This document shows, one piece after another, positions 43,650 through 55,639 of a stretch of 64,000 nt of DNA (position 1 is its first letter; every line of letters starts with the position of its first letter). The translations under genes and the position numbers were made by a program. The stretch is from the NCBI RefSeq assembly GCF_900624995.1, contig NZ_UYXQ01000016.1:16987-80986 (forward strand). The letters are read 5' to 3'. Source of the DNA: Pseudomonas antarctica. Lineage in GTDB: Bacteria; Pseudomonadota; Gammaproteobacteria; Pseudomonadales; Pseudomonadaceae. The notes under the pieces were generated by a model. It had not been told where the DNA came from, did no database searches, and saw only the letters and a program-made list of their open reading frames with translations.

Positions 43650-46481
43650 ATGCAAGAAAGCGTGATGCAGCGCATGTGGAACAGCGGCTATCTTTCAGGT
43701 GGTAACGCTGCCTATGTGGAAGAGCTTTATGAGCTCTACCTGCACGACCCTAACGCTGTGCCAGAAGAATGGCGCACCAAATTTCAGACGTTGTCTTCAG
43801 ACGGCAACGCTGCCACCGATGTATCGCACGCAACAATTCGCGATCAGTTTGTGCTGCTGGCAAAGAACCAGCGCCGCGCTCAGCCGGTTTCCGCCGGGAG
43901 CGTGAGCAGTGAGCACGAGAAGAAGCAAGTTGAAGTATTGCGACTGATCCAGGCCTACCGGATGCGTGGCCACCAGGCGGCCCAGCTTGACCCGCTGGGG
44001 CTCTGGCAGCGTCCTGCACCTGCAGACCTGTCGATCAATCATTACGGCTTGACCAATGCCGATCTTGATACGACCTTCCGTGCCGGCGACCTGTTCATCG
44101 GCAAAGAGGAAGCGAGCCTACGCGAAATTCACGAAGCGTTGCAGCAGACATATTGCCGCACCATTGGCGCTGAATTTACGCATATCACCGATTCCGAGCA
44201 GCGCCACTGGTTCCAGCATCGTCTGGAAGGTGTGCGTGGCCGTCCGGTATTGTCCGACGATGTGCGCAGCCACCTGCTGGAGCGCGTGACTGCAGCCGAA
44301 GGTCTCGAGAAATACCTGGGTACCAAATACCCGGGCACCAAGCGTTTCGGCCTGGAAGGCGGCGAAAGCCTGATTCCAATGCTCGACGAGCTGATCCAGC
44401 GTTCCGGTTCATACGGCACCAAGGAAATCGTGATCGGCATGGCTCACCGTGGTCGCCTGAACGTGTTGGTCAACACCTTTGGCAAGAACCCGCGCGAGCT
44501 GTTCGACGAGTTCGAAGGCAAGAAGAAGGTTGAGCTGGGTTCCGGTGACGTTAAATACCACCAAGGCTTCTCGTCCAACGTGATGACCACCGGCGGTGAA
44601 GTTCACCTGGCCATGGCCTTCAACCCATCCCACCTGGAAATCGTTTCTCCAGTGGTCGAGGGTTCGGTGCGTGCTCGCCAGGATCGTCGTAACGACACTA
44701 CCGGTGAAAAGGTCCTGCCGATTTCCATCCACGGTGACGCGGCATTCGCCGGTCAAGGCGTGGTCCTGGAAACGTTCCAGATGTCGCAGACTCGCGGCTT
44801 CAAGACCGGCGGTACGATTCACATCGTCATCAACAACCAAGTGGGCTTCACCATTAGCAACCCGTTGGACGCGCGCTCTACCGAGTACGCCACCGACGTT
44901 GCCAAGATGATCCAGGCGCCGATCCTCCATGTGAATGGTGATGATCCGGAAGCCGTCCTGTTCGTGACCCAGCTCGCCATTGACTACCGCATGCAGTTCA
45001 AGCGCGACGTGGTGATCGACCTGGTTTGCTACCGCCGTCGCGGTCACAACGAAGCGGATGAGCCTAGCGGCACGCAACCGTTGATGTACCAGCAAATCAC
45101 CAAGCAGCGCACTACGCGTGAGCTGTACGCCGAAAGCCTGACGAAGGCCGGTGTGGTTGACGATGCACGTGTTCAGGCGAAGATCGATGAATATCGCAAC
45201 GCGCTGGACAACGGTCTGCACGTAGTAAAAAGCCTGGTTAAAGAGCCGAACAAAGAACTGTTCGTGGACTGGCGTCCGTACCTGGGCCACGCCTGGACTG
45301 CGCGTCACGACACCTCGTTCGATCTGAAAACCCTGCAGGAACTGTCGGCCAAACTGCTGGAAATTCCAGACGGTTTTGTGGTGCAGCGCCAGGTTGCGAA
45401 GATCTACGAGGACCGTCAGAAGATGCAAGCCGGCGGCCTGCCGATCAACTGGGGTTACGCCGAAACCATGGCGTACGCGACCCTGGCGTTCGAAGGTCAC
45501 CCGATCCGCATGACCGGCCAGGACATCGGCCGTGGTACGTTCTCGCACCGTCACGCTGTGTTGCACAACCAGAAAGACGCGGGCACCTACATCCCGTTGC
45601 AGAACCTATATGAAGGCCAGCCACGTTTCGACCTGTACGATTCGTTCCTGTCCGAGGAAGCCGTACTGGCGTTCGAATACGGTTACTCGACTACCACGCC
45701 TCAGGCGCTGGTGATCTGGGAAGCCCAGTTCGGCGACTTCGCCAACGGCGCCCAAGTGGTGATCGACCAGTTCATCACCAGCGGCGAGCACAAGTGGGGC
45801 CGTCTGTGCGGTCTGACCATGCTGCTGCCACACGGTTATGAAGGTCAGGGGCCGGAGCACTCTTCGGCTCGTCTGGAGCGTTACCTGCAGCTGTGCGCCG
45901 AGCACAACATCCAGGTGTGCGTGCCGACTACCCCGGCTCAGATCTACCACTTGCTGCGTCGTCAGGTCATCCGCCCGCTGCGTAAGCCGCTGGTCGTGCT
46001 GACTCCGAAATCGCTGTTGCGTCACAAATTGGCCATCTCGACCCTGGAAGATCTGGCCGACGGTTCGTTCCAGACCGTTATTTCAGAAATCGACACCCTC
46101 GATGCGGCCAAGGTCACTCGCCTGATCCTGTGCAGCGGCAAGGTTTACTACGATTTGCTGGAAAAACGCCGTGCCGAAGGCCGCGAAGACATCGCCATCG
46201 TGCGGATCGAGCAGCTTTACCCGTTCCCGGAAGACGACCTGATGGAGGCCATCGCGCCTTACACCAACCTCACCAAAGCGGTGTGGTGTCAGGAAGAACC
46301 GATGAACCAGGGCGCGTGGTACAGCAGCCAGCATCATTTGCGTCGCAGCGTCGGTAACCACAAGACAGGCCTCGGCCTTGAGTACGCCGGTCGTGATGCT
46401 TCTGCTGCACCTGCGTGTGGTTATGCGTCGATGCACGCCGAGCAGCAGGAAAAACTGCTGCAAGATGCTTTCACTGTTTAA
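43650..46481 (+). CDS. sucA: 2-oxoglutarate dehydrogenase E1 component
   Basis: A 943-residue thiamine-diphosphate enzyme that decarboxylates 2-oxoglutarate and passes the succinyl group to the lipoyl arm of SucB. Landmarks are the N-terminal SGGNAAYVEELYELYLHDPN (E2-binding tail), GMAHRGRLNVLVN, GDAAFAGQGVVLETFQMSQT and IHIVINNQVGFTIS. Length equals other Pseudomonas SucA. ATG 43650 is preceded by CGAGGGTG. It opens the sucAB-lpdG group. Confidence 0.97.
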   Translation: MQESVMQRMWNSGYLSGGNAAYVEELYELYLHDPNAVPEEWRTKFQTLSSDGNAATDVSHATIRDQFVLLAKNQRRAQPVSAGSVSSEHEKKQVEVLRLIQAYRMRGHQAAQLDPLGLWQRPAPADLSINHYGLTNADLDTTFRAGDLFIGKEEASLREIHEALQQTYCRTIGAEFTHITDSEQRHWFQHRLEGVRGRPVLSDDVRSHLLERVTAAEGLEKYLGTKYPGTKRFGLEGGESLIPMLDELIQRSGSYGTKEIVIGMAHRGRLNVLVNTFGKNPRELFDEFEGKKKVELGSGDVKYHQGFSSNVMTTGGEVHLAMAFNPSHLEIVSPVVEGSVRARQDRRNDTTGEKVLPISIHGDAAFAGQGVVLETFQMSQTRGFKTGGTIHIVINNQVGFTISNPLDARSTEYATDVAKMIQAPILHVNGDDPEAVLFVTQLAIDYRMQFKRDVVIDLVCYRRRGHNEADEPSGTQPLMYQQITKQRTTRELYAESLTKAGVVDDARVQAKIDEYRNALDNGLHVVKSLVKEPNKELFVDWRPYLGHAWTARHDTSFDLKTLQELSAKLLEIPDGFVVQRQVAKIYEDRQKMQAGGLPINWGYAETMAYATLAFEGHPIRMTGQDIGRGTFSHRHAVLHNQKDAGTYIPLQNLYEGQPRFDLYDSFLSEEAVLAFEYGYSTTTPQALVIWEAQFGDFANGAQVVIDQFITSGEHKWGRLCGLTMLLPHGYEGQGPEHSSARLERYLQLCAEHNIQVCVPTTPAQIYHLLRRQVIRPLRKPLVVLTPKSLLRHKLAISTLEDLADGSFQTVISEIDTLDAAKVTRLILCSGKVYYDLLEKRRAEGREDIAIVRIEQLYPFPEDDLMEAIAPYTNLTKAVWCQEEPMNQGAWYSSQHHLRRSVGNHKTGLGLEYAGRDASAAPACGYASMHAEQQEKLLQDAFTV

Positions 46482-46525
46482 CGCCTTCGCGCTGACTGAA
46501 CCCGAATTTTAAGGACCCACAGATA

Positions 46526-47749
46526 ATGGCTATCGAAATCAAAGCCCCGTCATTCCCGGAATCGGTTGCCGATGGCACCGTTGCCACCTGGCACAAGAAA
46601 CCAGGCGAGGCCGTCAAGCGTGACGACCTGATCGTCGACATCGAGACCGACAAAGTCGTTCTGGAAGTGTTGGCCGAGGCTGACGGCGTATTGGGCGCAA
46701 TCGTTGCTGAAGAGGGCGCTACCGTTCTGTCGAACCAGGTTCTGGGCTCGATCGAAGAGGGCAGCGCTGCTGCCGCTGCTCCTGCTCCTGCTGCCGCTGC
46801 ACCGGCCGCAGCCCCAGCTGCTGCACCGGCTGCGGGTGGCGAAGATCCAATCGCTGCACCGGCTGCACGCCAGCTGGCTGACGAAAACGGTATCAACCTG
46901 GCTTCCATCAAGGGCACCGGCAAAGACGGCCGTGTGACCAAGGAAGACGTGGTTGCCGCCGTTGAAGCGAAGAAAAACGCTCCAACTGCTGCACCTGCCA
47001 AGGCTGCTGCCCCGGCTGCTGCTGCGCCTGTGTTCGCCGCTGGCGACCGCACCGAGAAGCGCGTACCGATGACCCGCGTTCGTGCCACCGTGGCCAAGCG
47101 CCTGGTTGAAGCACAGTCGAACATGGCGATGCTGACCACTTTCAACGAAGTCGACATGACCGAAGTCATGGCCCTGCGTTCGAAGTACAAGGACCTGTTC
47201 GAGAAGTCCCACAACGGCGTGCGCCTGGGCTTCATGTCGTTCTTCGTGAAAGCGGCCACCGAAGCGCTGAAGCGCTTCCCGGCAGTCAACGCTTCCATCG
47301 ACGGCAGCGACATCGTTTACCACGGCTATGCAGACGTCGGCGTTGCCGTGTCCAGCGACCGTGGCCTGGTGGTTCCGGTTCTGCGTAACGCCGAGCTGAT
47401 GAGCCTGGCTGAAATCGAAGGCGGCATCGCAGGCTTCGGCAAAAAAGCCCGTGACGGCAAGCTGACCATCGACGAGATGACCGGTGGTACCTTCACCATC
47501 ACCAACGGTGGTACCTTCGGTTCGATGATGTCGACCCCGATCGTCAACCCGCCACAAGCGGCGATCCTGGGCATGCACAACATCATCCAGCGTCCGATGG
47601 CCATCAACGGCCAAGTCGTGATCCGCCCAATGATGTACCTGGCACTGTCTTACGATCACCGCCTGATCGATGGTAAAGAAGCCGTGACTTTCCTGGTGAC
47701 CATCAAGAACCTGCTGGAAGACCCGGCTCGTCTGCTGCTGGATATCTGA
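46526..47749 (+). CDS. sucB: dihydrolipoamide succinyltransferase (E2)
   Basis: A 407-residue E2 core. Residues 1-78 are a lipoyl domain with the lipoylated Lys43 in ETDKVVLEV. An Ala/Pro-rich flexible linker follows (about 80-107), then the peripheral-subunit-binding domain ([20 protein letters not shown]), a second Ala/Pro linker and the catalytic domain from about residue 175. The active-site segment is [13 protein letters not shown] with catalytic His and Asp. The linker encodes long GC-rich Ala repeats. Confidence 0.97.
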   Translation: MAIEIKAPSFPESVADGTVATWHKKPGEAVKRDDLIVDIETDKVVLEVLAEADGVLGAIVAEEGATVLSNQVLGSIEEGSAAAAAPAPAAAAPAAAPAAAPAAGGEDPIAAPAARQLADENGINLASIKGTGKDGRVTKEDVVAAVEAKKNAPTAAPAKAAAPAAAAPVFAAGDRTEKRVPMTRVRATVAKRLVEAQSNMAMLTTFNEVDMTEVMALRSKYKDLFEKSHNGVRLGFMSFFVKAATEALKRFPAVNASIDGSDIVYHGYADVGVAVSSDRGLVVPVLRNAELMSLAEIEGGIAGFGKKARDGKLTIDEMTGGTFTITNGGTFGSMMSTPIVNPPQAAILGMHNIIQRPMAINGQVVIRPMMYLALSYDHRLIDGKEAVTFLVTIKNLLEDPARLLLDI

Positions 47750-47790
47750 TAGAAGCAGCTGCAGGCCTCCAGTGACAGGCTGCCGGATAA

Positions 47791-49287
<1,497 letters not shown>

Positions 49288-49303
49288 GCGAGATAATAAG
49301 AAA

Positions 49304-49489
49304 CCACGGCGGTTGCCCGTCGTGAGCCTTGCGCGCAAGACTCACCGCGGAATATCCGCTGGACGCAGTCTTGCGCAGCTTTACGGGCTTTAAGCCCCGC
49401 AAGTTGTGCAAGCAGCAGTCACAGGTGGTGCGGCACTCATAATGAGCGCAGCGCCGAATGCGCAGTACCTAACGAAGACGGTAAAAAGC
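49304..49489 (+). promoter_or_regulatory. sucC leader with three hairpins, possibly the sucC RNA motif
   Basis: A ten-base stem GCGCAAGACT (49333-49342) / AGTCTTGCGC (49367-49376) encloses the hairpin GCGGA-ATA-TCCGC (49347-49359). A CACG...CGTG stem lies at about 49304-49324 and GGGCTT-AAGCCC at 49385-49397. A structured sucC RNA motif has been described upstream of sucC in gammaproteobacteria including pseudomonads; identity is inferred from position and the nested stems. Confidence 0.55.
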
Positions 49490-50656
49490 ATGAATCTTCA
49501 CGAGTATCAGGGTAAGCAGCTGTTCGCTGAATACGGCCTGCCAGTATCCAAGGGTTACGCAGTAGACACCCCGGAAGCAGCAGCAGAAGCTTGCGACAAA
49601 ATCGGTGGTACCGAGTGGGTTGTCAAAGCCCAGGTCCACGCTGGTGGTCGCGGTAAAGCGGGCGGCGTTAAGCTGGTTCGCAGTAAAGAAGACGCCAAGG
49701 CCTTCGCACAGCAGTGGCTGGGCAAGCGTCTGGTGACTTACCAGACTGATGCCAATGGCCAACCAGTCACCAAGATCCTGGTTGAATCGTGCACTGATAT
49801 CGCTAAAGAGCTGTACCTGGGCGCTGTCGTTGACCGTTCGAGCCGTCGCATCGTGTTCATGGCTTCCACCGAAGGTGGCGTGGACATTGAGAAGATCGCC
49901 GAAGAAACCCCAGAAAAAATTCTGAAAGCCACTATCGATCCACTGGTTGGCGCTCAGCCATTCCAGGGTCGCGAGCTGGCTTTCCAGCTGGGCCTGGAAG
50001 GCAAGCAAGTTGCCCAGTTCGCCAAGATCTTCGTAGGTCTGGCCAAGCTGTTCAAGGATCACGACCTGGCTCTGTTGGAAGTGAACCCGCTGGTGATCAA
50101 GGCTGACGGCGATCTGCATTGCCTCGATGCCAAGATCAACATCGACGCCAACGCCATGTACCGTCAGCCTAAGCTGAAGACTTTCCACGATCCGTCGCAA
50201 GACGATCCGCGCGAAGCGCACGCTGCCAAGTTCGAACTGAACTACGTAGCCTTGGAAGGTAACATCGGTTGCATGGTCAACGGTGCTGGCCTGGCCATGG
50301 GTACCATGGACATCGTCAACCTGCATGGCGGCAAACCAGCCAACTTCCTCGACGTGGGCGGTGGTGCTACCAAAGAACGCGTAACCGAAGCCTTCAAAAT
50401 CATCCTGTCCGACGCCAACGTCGCTGCAGTATTGGTTAACATCTTCGGCGGCATCGTTCGTTGCGACATGATTGCCGAAGGCATCATCGGTGCAGTGAAA
50501 GAAGTCGGCGTTAAAATCCCGGTTGTTGTTCGCCTTGAAGGTAACAACGCTGAACTGGGCGCTAAAGTACTGGCAGAAAGCGGTTTGAACATCATCGCGG
50601 CTACCAGCCTGACCGACGCTGCTCAACAAGTTGTCAAAGCTGCGGAGGGCAAATAA
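49490..50656 (+). CDS. sucC: succinyl-CoA synthetase beta subunit
   Basis: A 388-residue ATP-grasp subunit. [20 protein letters not shown] opens the ATP-grasp domain, [14 protein letters not shown] loop appears as [14 protein letters not shown], and [19 protein letters not shown] with [14 protein letters not shown] forms the CoA-ligase half. With SucD it makes ATP or GTP from succinyl-CoA. ATG 49490 gives the family length exactly. The stop overlaps the sucD start by one base (TAATG). Confidence 0.97.
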   Translation: MNLHEYQGKQLFAEYGLPVSKGYAVDTPEAAAEACDKIGGTEWVVKAQVHAGGRGKAGGVKLVRSKEDAKAFAQQWLGKRLVTYQTDANGQPVTKILVESCTDIAKELYLGAVVDRSSRRIVFMASTEGGVDIEKIAEETPEKILKATIDPLVGAQPFQGRELAFQLGLEGKQVAQFAKIFVGLAKLFKDHDLALLEVNPLVIKADGDLHCLDAKINIDANAMYRQPKLKTFHDPSQDDPREAHAAKFELNYVALEGNIGCMVNGAGLAMGTMDIVNLHGGKPANFLDVGGGATKERVTEAFKIILSDANVAAVLVNIFGGIVRCDMIAEGIIGAVKEVGVKIPVVVRLEGNNAELGAKVLAESGLNIIAATSLTDAAQQVVKAAEGK

Positions 50657-51537
50657 TGAGCGTCCTGATCAATAAAGACACCAAAGTTATCTGCCAGGGT
50701 ATTACCGGTTCGCAAGGTAGTTTCCACACCCAGCAAGCCATTGAATACGGCACCCAGATGGTGGGTGGCGTTACTCCGGGCAAAGGCGGTACCGAGCACC
50801 TGGGCCTGCCAGTGTTCAACACTGTGAAAGAAGCAGTAGAGACCACTGGCGCCACCGCCAGCGTGATCTACGTTCCAGCTCCTTTCTGCAAGGACTCGAT
50901 CCTGGAAGCAGCCTTCGGCGGCATCAAGCTGATCGTCTGCATCACCGAAGGCATTCCTACCCTGGACATGCTGGACGCTAAAGTTAAGTGCGACGAGCTG
51001 GGTGTTACCCTGATCGGCCCTAACTGCCCAGGCGTGATCACCCCAGGCGAATGCAAGATCGGCATCATGCCAGGTCACATTCACTTGCCAGGCAAAGTCG
51101 GTATCGTTTCGCGTTCCGGCACCCTGACCTACGAAGCTGTGAAGCAAACTACTGACGCCGGTTTCGGTCAGTCGACTTGCGTCGGCATCGGCGGTGACCC
51201 GATCCCAGGCTCCAACTTCATCGACATCCTGAAGTTGTTCCAGGAAGACCCGAAGACCGAAGCGATTGTGATGATCGGTGAGATCGGCGGTTCGGCTGAA
51301 GAAGAAGCGGCTGCCTACATCAAGGCCCACGTGACCAAGCCGGTTGTTTCCTACATTGCTGGTGTGACTGCCCCTGCGGGCAAGCGCATGGGCCATGCTG
51401 GCGCAATCATCTCCGGCGGCAAAGGCACTGCAGACGAGAAGTTTGCTGCCCTTGAAGACGCAGGCGTTAAAACCGTGCGTTCGCTGGCAGACATCGGCAA
51501 GGCTTTGTCCGAGCTGACCGGTTGGGCTGTCAAGTAA
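50656..51537 (+). CDS. sucD: succinyl-CoA synthetase alpha subunit
   Basis: A 293-residue CoA-binding subunit. [20 protein letters not shown] is the Rossmann CoA site, GGVTPGKGG follows, and the phosphorylated His247 lies in [17 protein letters not shown]. Translation is coupled to sucC through the TAATG overlap. A strong terminator follows 31 bases after the stop and closes the TCA-cycle block. Confidence 0.97.
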   Translation: MSVLINKDTKVICQGITGSQGSFHTQQAIEYGTQMVGGVTPGKGGTEHLGLPVFNTVKEAVETTGATASVIYVPAPFCKDSILEAAFGGIKLIVCITEGIPTLDMLDAKVKCDELGVTLIGPNCPGVITPGECKIGIMPGHIHLPGKVGIVSRSGTLTYEAVKQTTDAGFGQSTCVGIGGDPIPGSNFIDILKLFQEDPKTEAIVMIGEIGGSAEEEAAAYIKAHVTKPVVSYIAGVTAPAGKRMGHAGAIISGGKGTADEKFAALEDAGVKTVRSLADIGKALSELTGWAVK

Positions 51538-51568
51538 GCCTCGCGCTTAGCTGACGCTTTACCCACAC

Positions 51569-51592
51569 AAAGGCCACCTTCGGGTGGCCTTT
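51569..51592 (+). terminator. terminator after sucD
   Basis: AAAGGCCACC and GGTGGCCTTT form a ten-base stem with a TTCG tetraloop. Confidence 0.93.
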
Positions 51593-51635
51593 GTGCATTC
51601 TGGGGGGCTGAATTTTGTTAGGTCGCCCCGCTCAA

Positions 51636-51726
51636 TTGTGGGAGTCGGGCTTACCCGCGATGGCATCACTGCGGTTGCACGGAAACACCGAGGTCTCTGC
51701 ATCGCGGGCAAGCCCAGCTCCCACAG
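51636..51726. repeat. REPIN between sucD and brnQ
   Basis: TGTGGGAGTCGGGCTTACCC and GCGGGCAAGCCCAGCTCCCA face each other across about 45 bases. The remaining sequence up to brnQ (51727-51968) has no gene; it should hold the brnQ promoter but no clear boxes were picked. Confidence 0.82.
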
Positions 51727-51968
51727 TGACCGTGTGAGATTCAAAAGGTACGAAAACGCGACATTTGGATGTCGCTTATCGGACAGTTCGCCCCGCAACA
51801 GTGCGTTTGTCGCCCAAATTCGTTAGGCTAGCCGCCTCTTTATGCGTACGCATCTCAAAAGGAAGCCGCGCGCTAGACCGGTCGGTCCACATCAGGGCTG
51901 GCAGCAGTTCCCTCATCCATAGGGAATCCCTCTCTAAATTCCGATTCAGTAGTGTGGTATTTCCTCAA

Positions 51969-53282
51969 ATGAAAGTGTTGAAAAGCCAGGATATCCTGGC
52001 GTTAGGCTTTATGACCTTTGCCCTGTTCGTGGGCGCCGGCAACATCATCTTCCCGCCTATCGTCGGTTTGCAGTCCGGGCCTCACGTCTGGATGGCGGCG
52101 CTGGGCTTTCTGATTACTGCGGTCGGTCTGCCGGTGGTCACTGTGATCGCTCTCGCCAAGGTCGGCGGCGGCATGGACGCGCTGAGCAGCCCGATCGGCA
52201 AGGTCGCTGGCGGCCTGCTCGCGGCGGCGGCGTACCTGGCGGTAGGGCCGCTGTTCGCCACCCCGCGTACCGCGACCGTTTCATTTGAAGTGGGCCTCGC
52301 GCCGCTGACCGGTGAAAGCCCGCTGGCGCTGTTCCTCTACAGCTCGGTGTATTTCCTGGTGGTGTTCTTTGTGTCCCTGTACCCAGGTCGACTGCTGGAC
52401 ACCGTCGGTCGCTTCCTGGCACCACTGAAAATCATTGCCCTGGCTATTCTCGGCATGGCCGCGTTTGCCTTGCCGGCCGGTGATGTAGGTGTTGCCACGC
52501 CAGAGTACGTCGCTGCACCGTTCTCCCAAGGTTTCATCAATGGTTACCTGACCATGGATACCCTGGGCGCGCTGGTATTCGGTATCGTCATCGTCAATGC
52601 CATCCGTTCCCGTGGCGTCGAATCGCCACAACTGATCACCCGCTACGCGATCATTGCCGGCCTGATTGCCGGCGTGGGCCTGGCGTTGGTGTACATCAGC
52701 CTGTTCCGCCTGGGTTCGGGCAGCCATGCCGTGGCCGCCGGTGCTGGCAACGGCGCCGCCGTGCTGCACGCTTACGTGCAACACACGTTCGGCTCTTTGG
52801 GCAGCGGCTTCCTTGCCGTGCTGATCTCCCTGGCGTGCCTGGTGACCGCCGTGGGGCTGACCTGTGCGTGCGCTGAGTACTTCAGCAAAATCCTGCCGCT
52901 GTCCTACAAGACGTTGGTCGTGATCCTGGCGCTGTTCTCGCTGTTCGTCTCCAACCTGGGCCTGACCAAGCTGATTGCCTTCTCGATCCCGGTACTCACG
53001 GCGATTTACCCGCCGTGCATTGTGTTAGTGGCACTGAGCTTCTGCAAAGACTTCTGGCTGGAGCAAGGCCGTATCGTTGGTCCGGTGATGCTGGTGTCGT
53101 TCATCTTTGGCTGCATCGATGCGCTCAAAGGCGCGGGTCTGGCGGATTGGATGCCGGCGCAGTTGGCGCATCTGCCGCTGAGTGAGCAAGGCCTGGCGTG
53201 GCTGGTGCCGTCGGTGATGACGCTGGTGGTCGCTGTCGTGGTTGACCGCATGCTCGGCAAGCGTAGCGAAGCCATCGCATAA
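51969..53282 (+). CDS. brnQ: branched-chain amino acid transporter BrnQ (LIVCS family)
   Basis: A 437-residue protein with about 12 membrane helices. The N-terminal [20 protein letters not shown] and the following [16 protein letters not shown] are family signatures. It imports leucine, isoleucine and valine with Na+. ATG 51969 gives the family's N-terminus; longer in-frame starts run into leader sequence. A strong terminator follows, so it is probably a single-gene unit. Confidence 0.93.
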   Translation: MKVLKSQDILALGFMTFALFVGAGNIIFPPIVGLQSGPHVWMAALGFLITAVGLPVVTVIALAKVGGGMDALSSPIGKVAGGLLAAAAYLAVGPLFATPRTATVSFEVGLAPLTGESPLALFLYSSVYFLVVFFVSLYPGRLLDTVGRFLAPLKIIALAILGMAAFALPAGDVGVATPEYVAAPFSQGFINGYLTMDTLGALVFGIVIVNAIRSRGVESPQLITRYAIIAGLIAGVGLALVYISLFRLGSGSHAVAAGAGNGAAVLHAYVQHTFGSLGSGFLAVLISLACLVTAVGLTCACAEYFSKILPLSYKTLVVILALFSLFVSNLGLTKLIAFSIPVLTAIYPPCIVLVALSFCKDFWLEQGRIVGPVMLVSFIFGCIDALKGAGLADWMPAQLAHLPLSEQGLAWLVPSVMTLVVAVVVDRMLGKRSEAIA

Positions 53283-53304
53283 CGCACGCTTGCGCGCTTC
53301 ACTG

Positions 53305-53339
53305 AAATGCCCCGTATCAATCGATACGGGGCATTTTTT
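53305..53339 (+). terminator. terminator after brnQ
   Basis: ATGCCCCGTATC and GATACGGGGCAT form a 12-base stem with an AATC loop and T6 tail. Confidence 0.94.
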
Positions 53340-53382
53340 ATGCGTATGAGACGACAACCTTCTAGAGTTGCAATTCGGTAAA

Positions 53383-53410
53383 GGTGGGAGCAAGCAAGCC
53401 CGCTCCTACA
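53383..53410. repeat. single REP-like palindrome
   Basis: AGGTGGGAGCAAGCAAGCCC followed by GCTCCTACAT, an imperfect REP hairpin before the DUF599 gene. Confidence 0.6.
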
Positions 53411-53452
53411 TTTAAACCGCGTTGCCTTTACCCACTGTGTCTAAGGACCCGC

Positions 53453-54193
53453 ATGTCATTCGTTGAAACCAATCAGATCCACCTGCTTGCCGCGCTCTGG
53501 TTTGTCCTCTGCTGGGGCGGCTACACCCGTTACGCCATCTGGAAAGCCCGCGATACCGCTTGCCTGGCCAGCGTGCTGCATCTGTATCGCGAAGACTGGA
53601 TGCGCCGCATGTTGCTGCGTGATAACCGTATTGCCGACGCCAGCGTGATCGGCAACCTGGAACGCAACGCCTCGTTCTTCGCTTCCAGCACGCTGATCAT
53701 TCTCGCCGGTATTCTCACGGTGCTGGGTGCTTCCGAGCGGGCAGTGTCGTTGCTGGCGGATATTCCCATGGTGCAGCAGGCGTCCCAGGGCATGTCGGAA
53801 ATCAAGCTGCTGTGCCTGGCACTGGTGTTCGTCTATGCGTTCTTCACGTTCAGTTGGTGCATGCGCCAATACAACTTTGCGGCGGTGCTGGTGGGGTCGG
53901 CGCCGATGGTCGGTGAGCGGCAGGTCTCGGAGCAGGAGCGCAAAGCGTTTGCCCTCAGGGCGGCGCGTGTGATTTCCATGGCGGCTAACCAGTTCAACTT
54001 TGGCCTGCGCGCTTATTACTTCGGCATGACCCTGCTGGCTTGGTTTGTCAGCCCCTGGTTGTTCATGTTGATGAGCAGCGCAGTCGTAGGGGTGCTGTAT
54101 CGCCGGGAGTTTCATTCCGACGTACTGCAGGTGATGGTATATACCCCGACCGATAGGCCGATGACGCACGTGTCGAAAGAAGCGGGGCCTTAA
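53453..54193 (+). CDS. DUF599 inner-membrane protein
   Basis: A 246-residue protein with four predicted membrane helices. LAALWFVLCWGGYTRYA, MLLRDNRIADASVIGNLERN and FTFSWCMRQYNFAAVLVG are typical of DUF599, an uncharacterised family common in proteobacteria. CTAAGGA precedes ATG 53453 at good spacing. It stands alone between two terminators. Function unknown. Confidence 0.85.
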   Translation: MSFVETNQIHLLAALWFVLCWGGYTRYAIWKARDTACLASVLHLYREDWMRRMLLRDNRIADASVIGNLERNASFFASSTLIILAGILTVLGASERAVSLLADIPMVQQASQGMSEIKLLCLALVFVYAFFTFSWCMRQYNFAAVLVGSAPMVGERQVSEQERKAFALRAARVISMAANQFNFGLRAYYFGMTLLAWFVSPWLFMLMSSAVVGVLYRREFHSDVLQVMVYTPTDRPMTHVSKEAGP

Positions 54194-54247
54194 CTAGAGG
54201 CCGCAGGGTTAGTGCAACTTTCGGCCAGGAATGAAACGGCAGACAAA

Positions 54248-54281
54248 GTAAAGCCCGCTCTATAAGCGGGCTTTCTTTTTA
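54248..54281. terminator. terminator between DUF599 and the small lipoprotein gene
   Basis: AAAGCCCGCT (54250-54259) pairs with AGCGGGCTTT (54265-54274), with a T-rich tail; placed between convergent genes. Confidence 0.88.
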
Positions 54282-54297
54282 CAGCAGGACCCGGCTA

Positions 54298-54555
54298 TTA
54301 AGGCTTGGCAGGTGCTGCTGGAGTGGCCGTTCCGTCTTCTTTCGCTTTGGCGTCGTTCGCTTCAGCCTGAGCTTTGGCAGCATCGGCGTTTTCTTTCGCA
54401 GCGTCGTTCACTTTATCCTGAGCTTTGGCCATGTCTTTCTGAGCTTGCTCAGAATGCGATTGGGCATCTTGAGCTTTGTCTTCGGATTTTTTATCGCAGG
54501 CAGCGAGACCGAGGGCAGCGGCGAGCATCATGGAAATAGCTAAAGTCTTGCGCAT
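54298..54555 (-). CDS. small helical lipoprotein
   Basis: An 85-residue protein with lipoprotein signal and lipobox LAAC (Cys20). The mature 65 residues are almost entirely Ala, Lys, Asp, Glu and Gln in heptad-like order (QKDMAKAQDKVNDAAKENAD), predicting one long helix or coiled coil, and end in a Pro-rich tail. This style resembles Lpp/OprI-type and stress-induced outer-membrane lipoproteins but the length and sequence are not those of OprI. GGAGAAA precedes the ATG. Confidence 0.8.
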   Translation of the reverse strand: MRKTLAISMMLAAALGLAACDKKSEDKAQDAQSHSEQAQKDMAKAQDKVNDAAKENADAAKAQAEANDAKAKEDGTATPAAPAKP

Positions 54556-54713
54556 TGGGTGTTTCTCCTTATTGAAGATATCTACTGGCCTTTCGAGCCT
54601 AGGGGGTCAGCATTAGTTCCTTTTATTCCCCAGATATATAAACCAAGGCGCTCAAGGAACTTTAACCCGCACCACCTACTCCGCGGATCCACACTAATAA
54701 GAGTCTAGATCAC

Positions 54714-55190
54714 ATGGCCGCAAATCCCCTGTTAGAACGTGCCACACGCTTTGTTTCGGCCTTGCGCCATTGCCAGGTGTTAGGCATAACCGTGCATGCT
54801 GCAAGCGAGAAGGGCATGACGCTGGCACTGCCTTATGGCTCCCATATTGTTGGAGATCCTCAAACCGGCGTGATTCATGGCGGCGCGCTCACCTCATTGA
54901 TGGACACTGCCTGCGGCATGGCCACCCTGTGCGTATTGCCTGAATTCGAGGTGTGCCCGACCCTCGACCTGCGCGTCGACTACATGCATCCCGCCGAACC
55001 GCATAAACCCGTGTATGGCTTCGCGCAGTGCTACCGGGTGACCGCCGACGTGATCTTCACCCGTGGCTTCGCCTTCCAGGATGACCCTGAGCAACCCATT
55101 GCCCACGTGGTGGGCACGTTCATGCGCATGGGCAAGCGCCTCAAAGGCACACAAGGACTGGGCAGTACCATCAAGGGAGAACAGGCATGA
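54714..55190 (+). CDS. PaaI-family hotdog thioesterase, first of a pair
   Basis: A 158-residue hotdog-fold protein. The core VIHGGALTSLMDTACGMATL carries the HGG motif and the Asp/Glu region typical of PaaI acyl-CoA thioesterases, followed by TLDLRVDYMHPAEPHKPVYG and FAQCYRVTADVIFTRGFAF. It overlaps the next thioesterase gene by four bases (ATGA). The acyl-CoA substrate is not known. Confidence 0.85.
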   Translation: MAANPLLERATRFVSALRHCQVLGITVHAASEKGMTLALPYGSHIVGDPQTGVIHGGALTSLMDTACGMATLCVLPEFEVCPTLDLRVDYMHPAEPHKPVYGFAQCYRVTADVIFTRGFAFQDDPEQPIAHVVGTFMRMGKRLKGTQGLGSTIKGEQA

Positions 55191-55639
55191 CGCATCGATT
55201 CAAAACGCGCCTGGAGCAGGCCCATGAGCGCGGTCACTATGAAGCGCTGCTCGACCTGATTCCCTACGCCAAGCTGATTGGCATTGAGTGCACCCGTTTG
55301 GGCGATGAATTGCTGTTCCGTATGCCGGCCAACAAGGACAACATTGGTAACCCGATATTGCCGGCGCTGCACGGTGGCGTGATTGCCGGTTTTATGGAGC
55401 TGTCGGCGGCGTTGCACTTGTTGGTATTCACCGGCTCGCCAGGCATCCCGAAAATCATCGATTTCTCGCTCGATTACCTGCGCGCGGGGCAGTTTCGCGA
55501 CACTTACGCCAAGTGCCAGGTGTGGCGCCAGGGCCGTCGCGTTGCGAATGTGGCGATCACCGCCTGGCAAAGTACCGCGGCCGAACCGATTGCTACCGCC
55601 CGCGCACATTTCAAGATTGAGGAAACAGCCCGCCCTTGA
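55187..55639 (+). CDS. PaaI-family hotdog thioesterase, second of a pair
   Basis: A 150-residue hotdog protein, paralogous in fold to the preceding gene. The motif LPALHGGVIAGFMELSAALH has HGG, with IIDFSLDYLRAGQFRDTYA as the following strand. The overlap and shared fold suggest the two proteins may form a heteromeric thioesterase. The heat-shock promoter of htpG overlaps its final codons. Confidence 0.83.
   Translation: MTHRFKTRLEQAHERGHYEALLDLIPYAKLIGIECTRLGDELLFRMPANKDNIGNPILPALHGGVIAGFMELSAALHLLVFTGSPGIPKIIDFSLDYLRAGQFRDTYAKCQVWRQGRRVANVAITAWQSTAAEPIATARAHFKIEETARP

Noticed and set aside
54556..54713. An AlgU (sigma-22) promoter in the gap before the thioesterase pair (GGAACTTT near 54656)
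   Set aside because: The -35-like box has no convincing partner at the right spacing.
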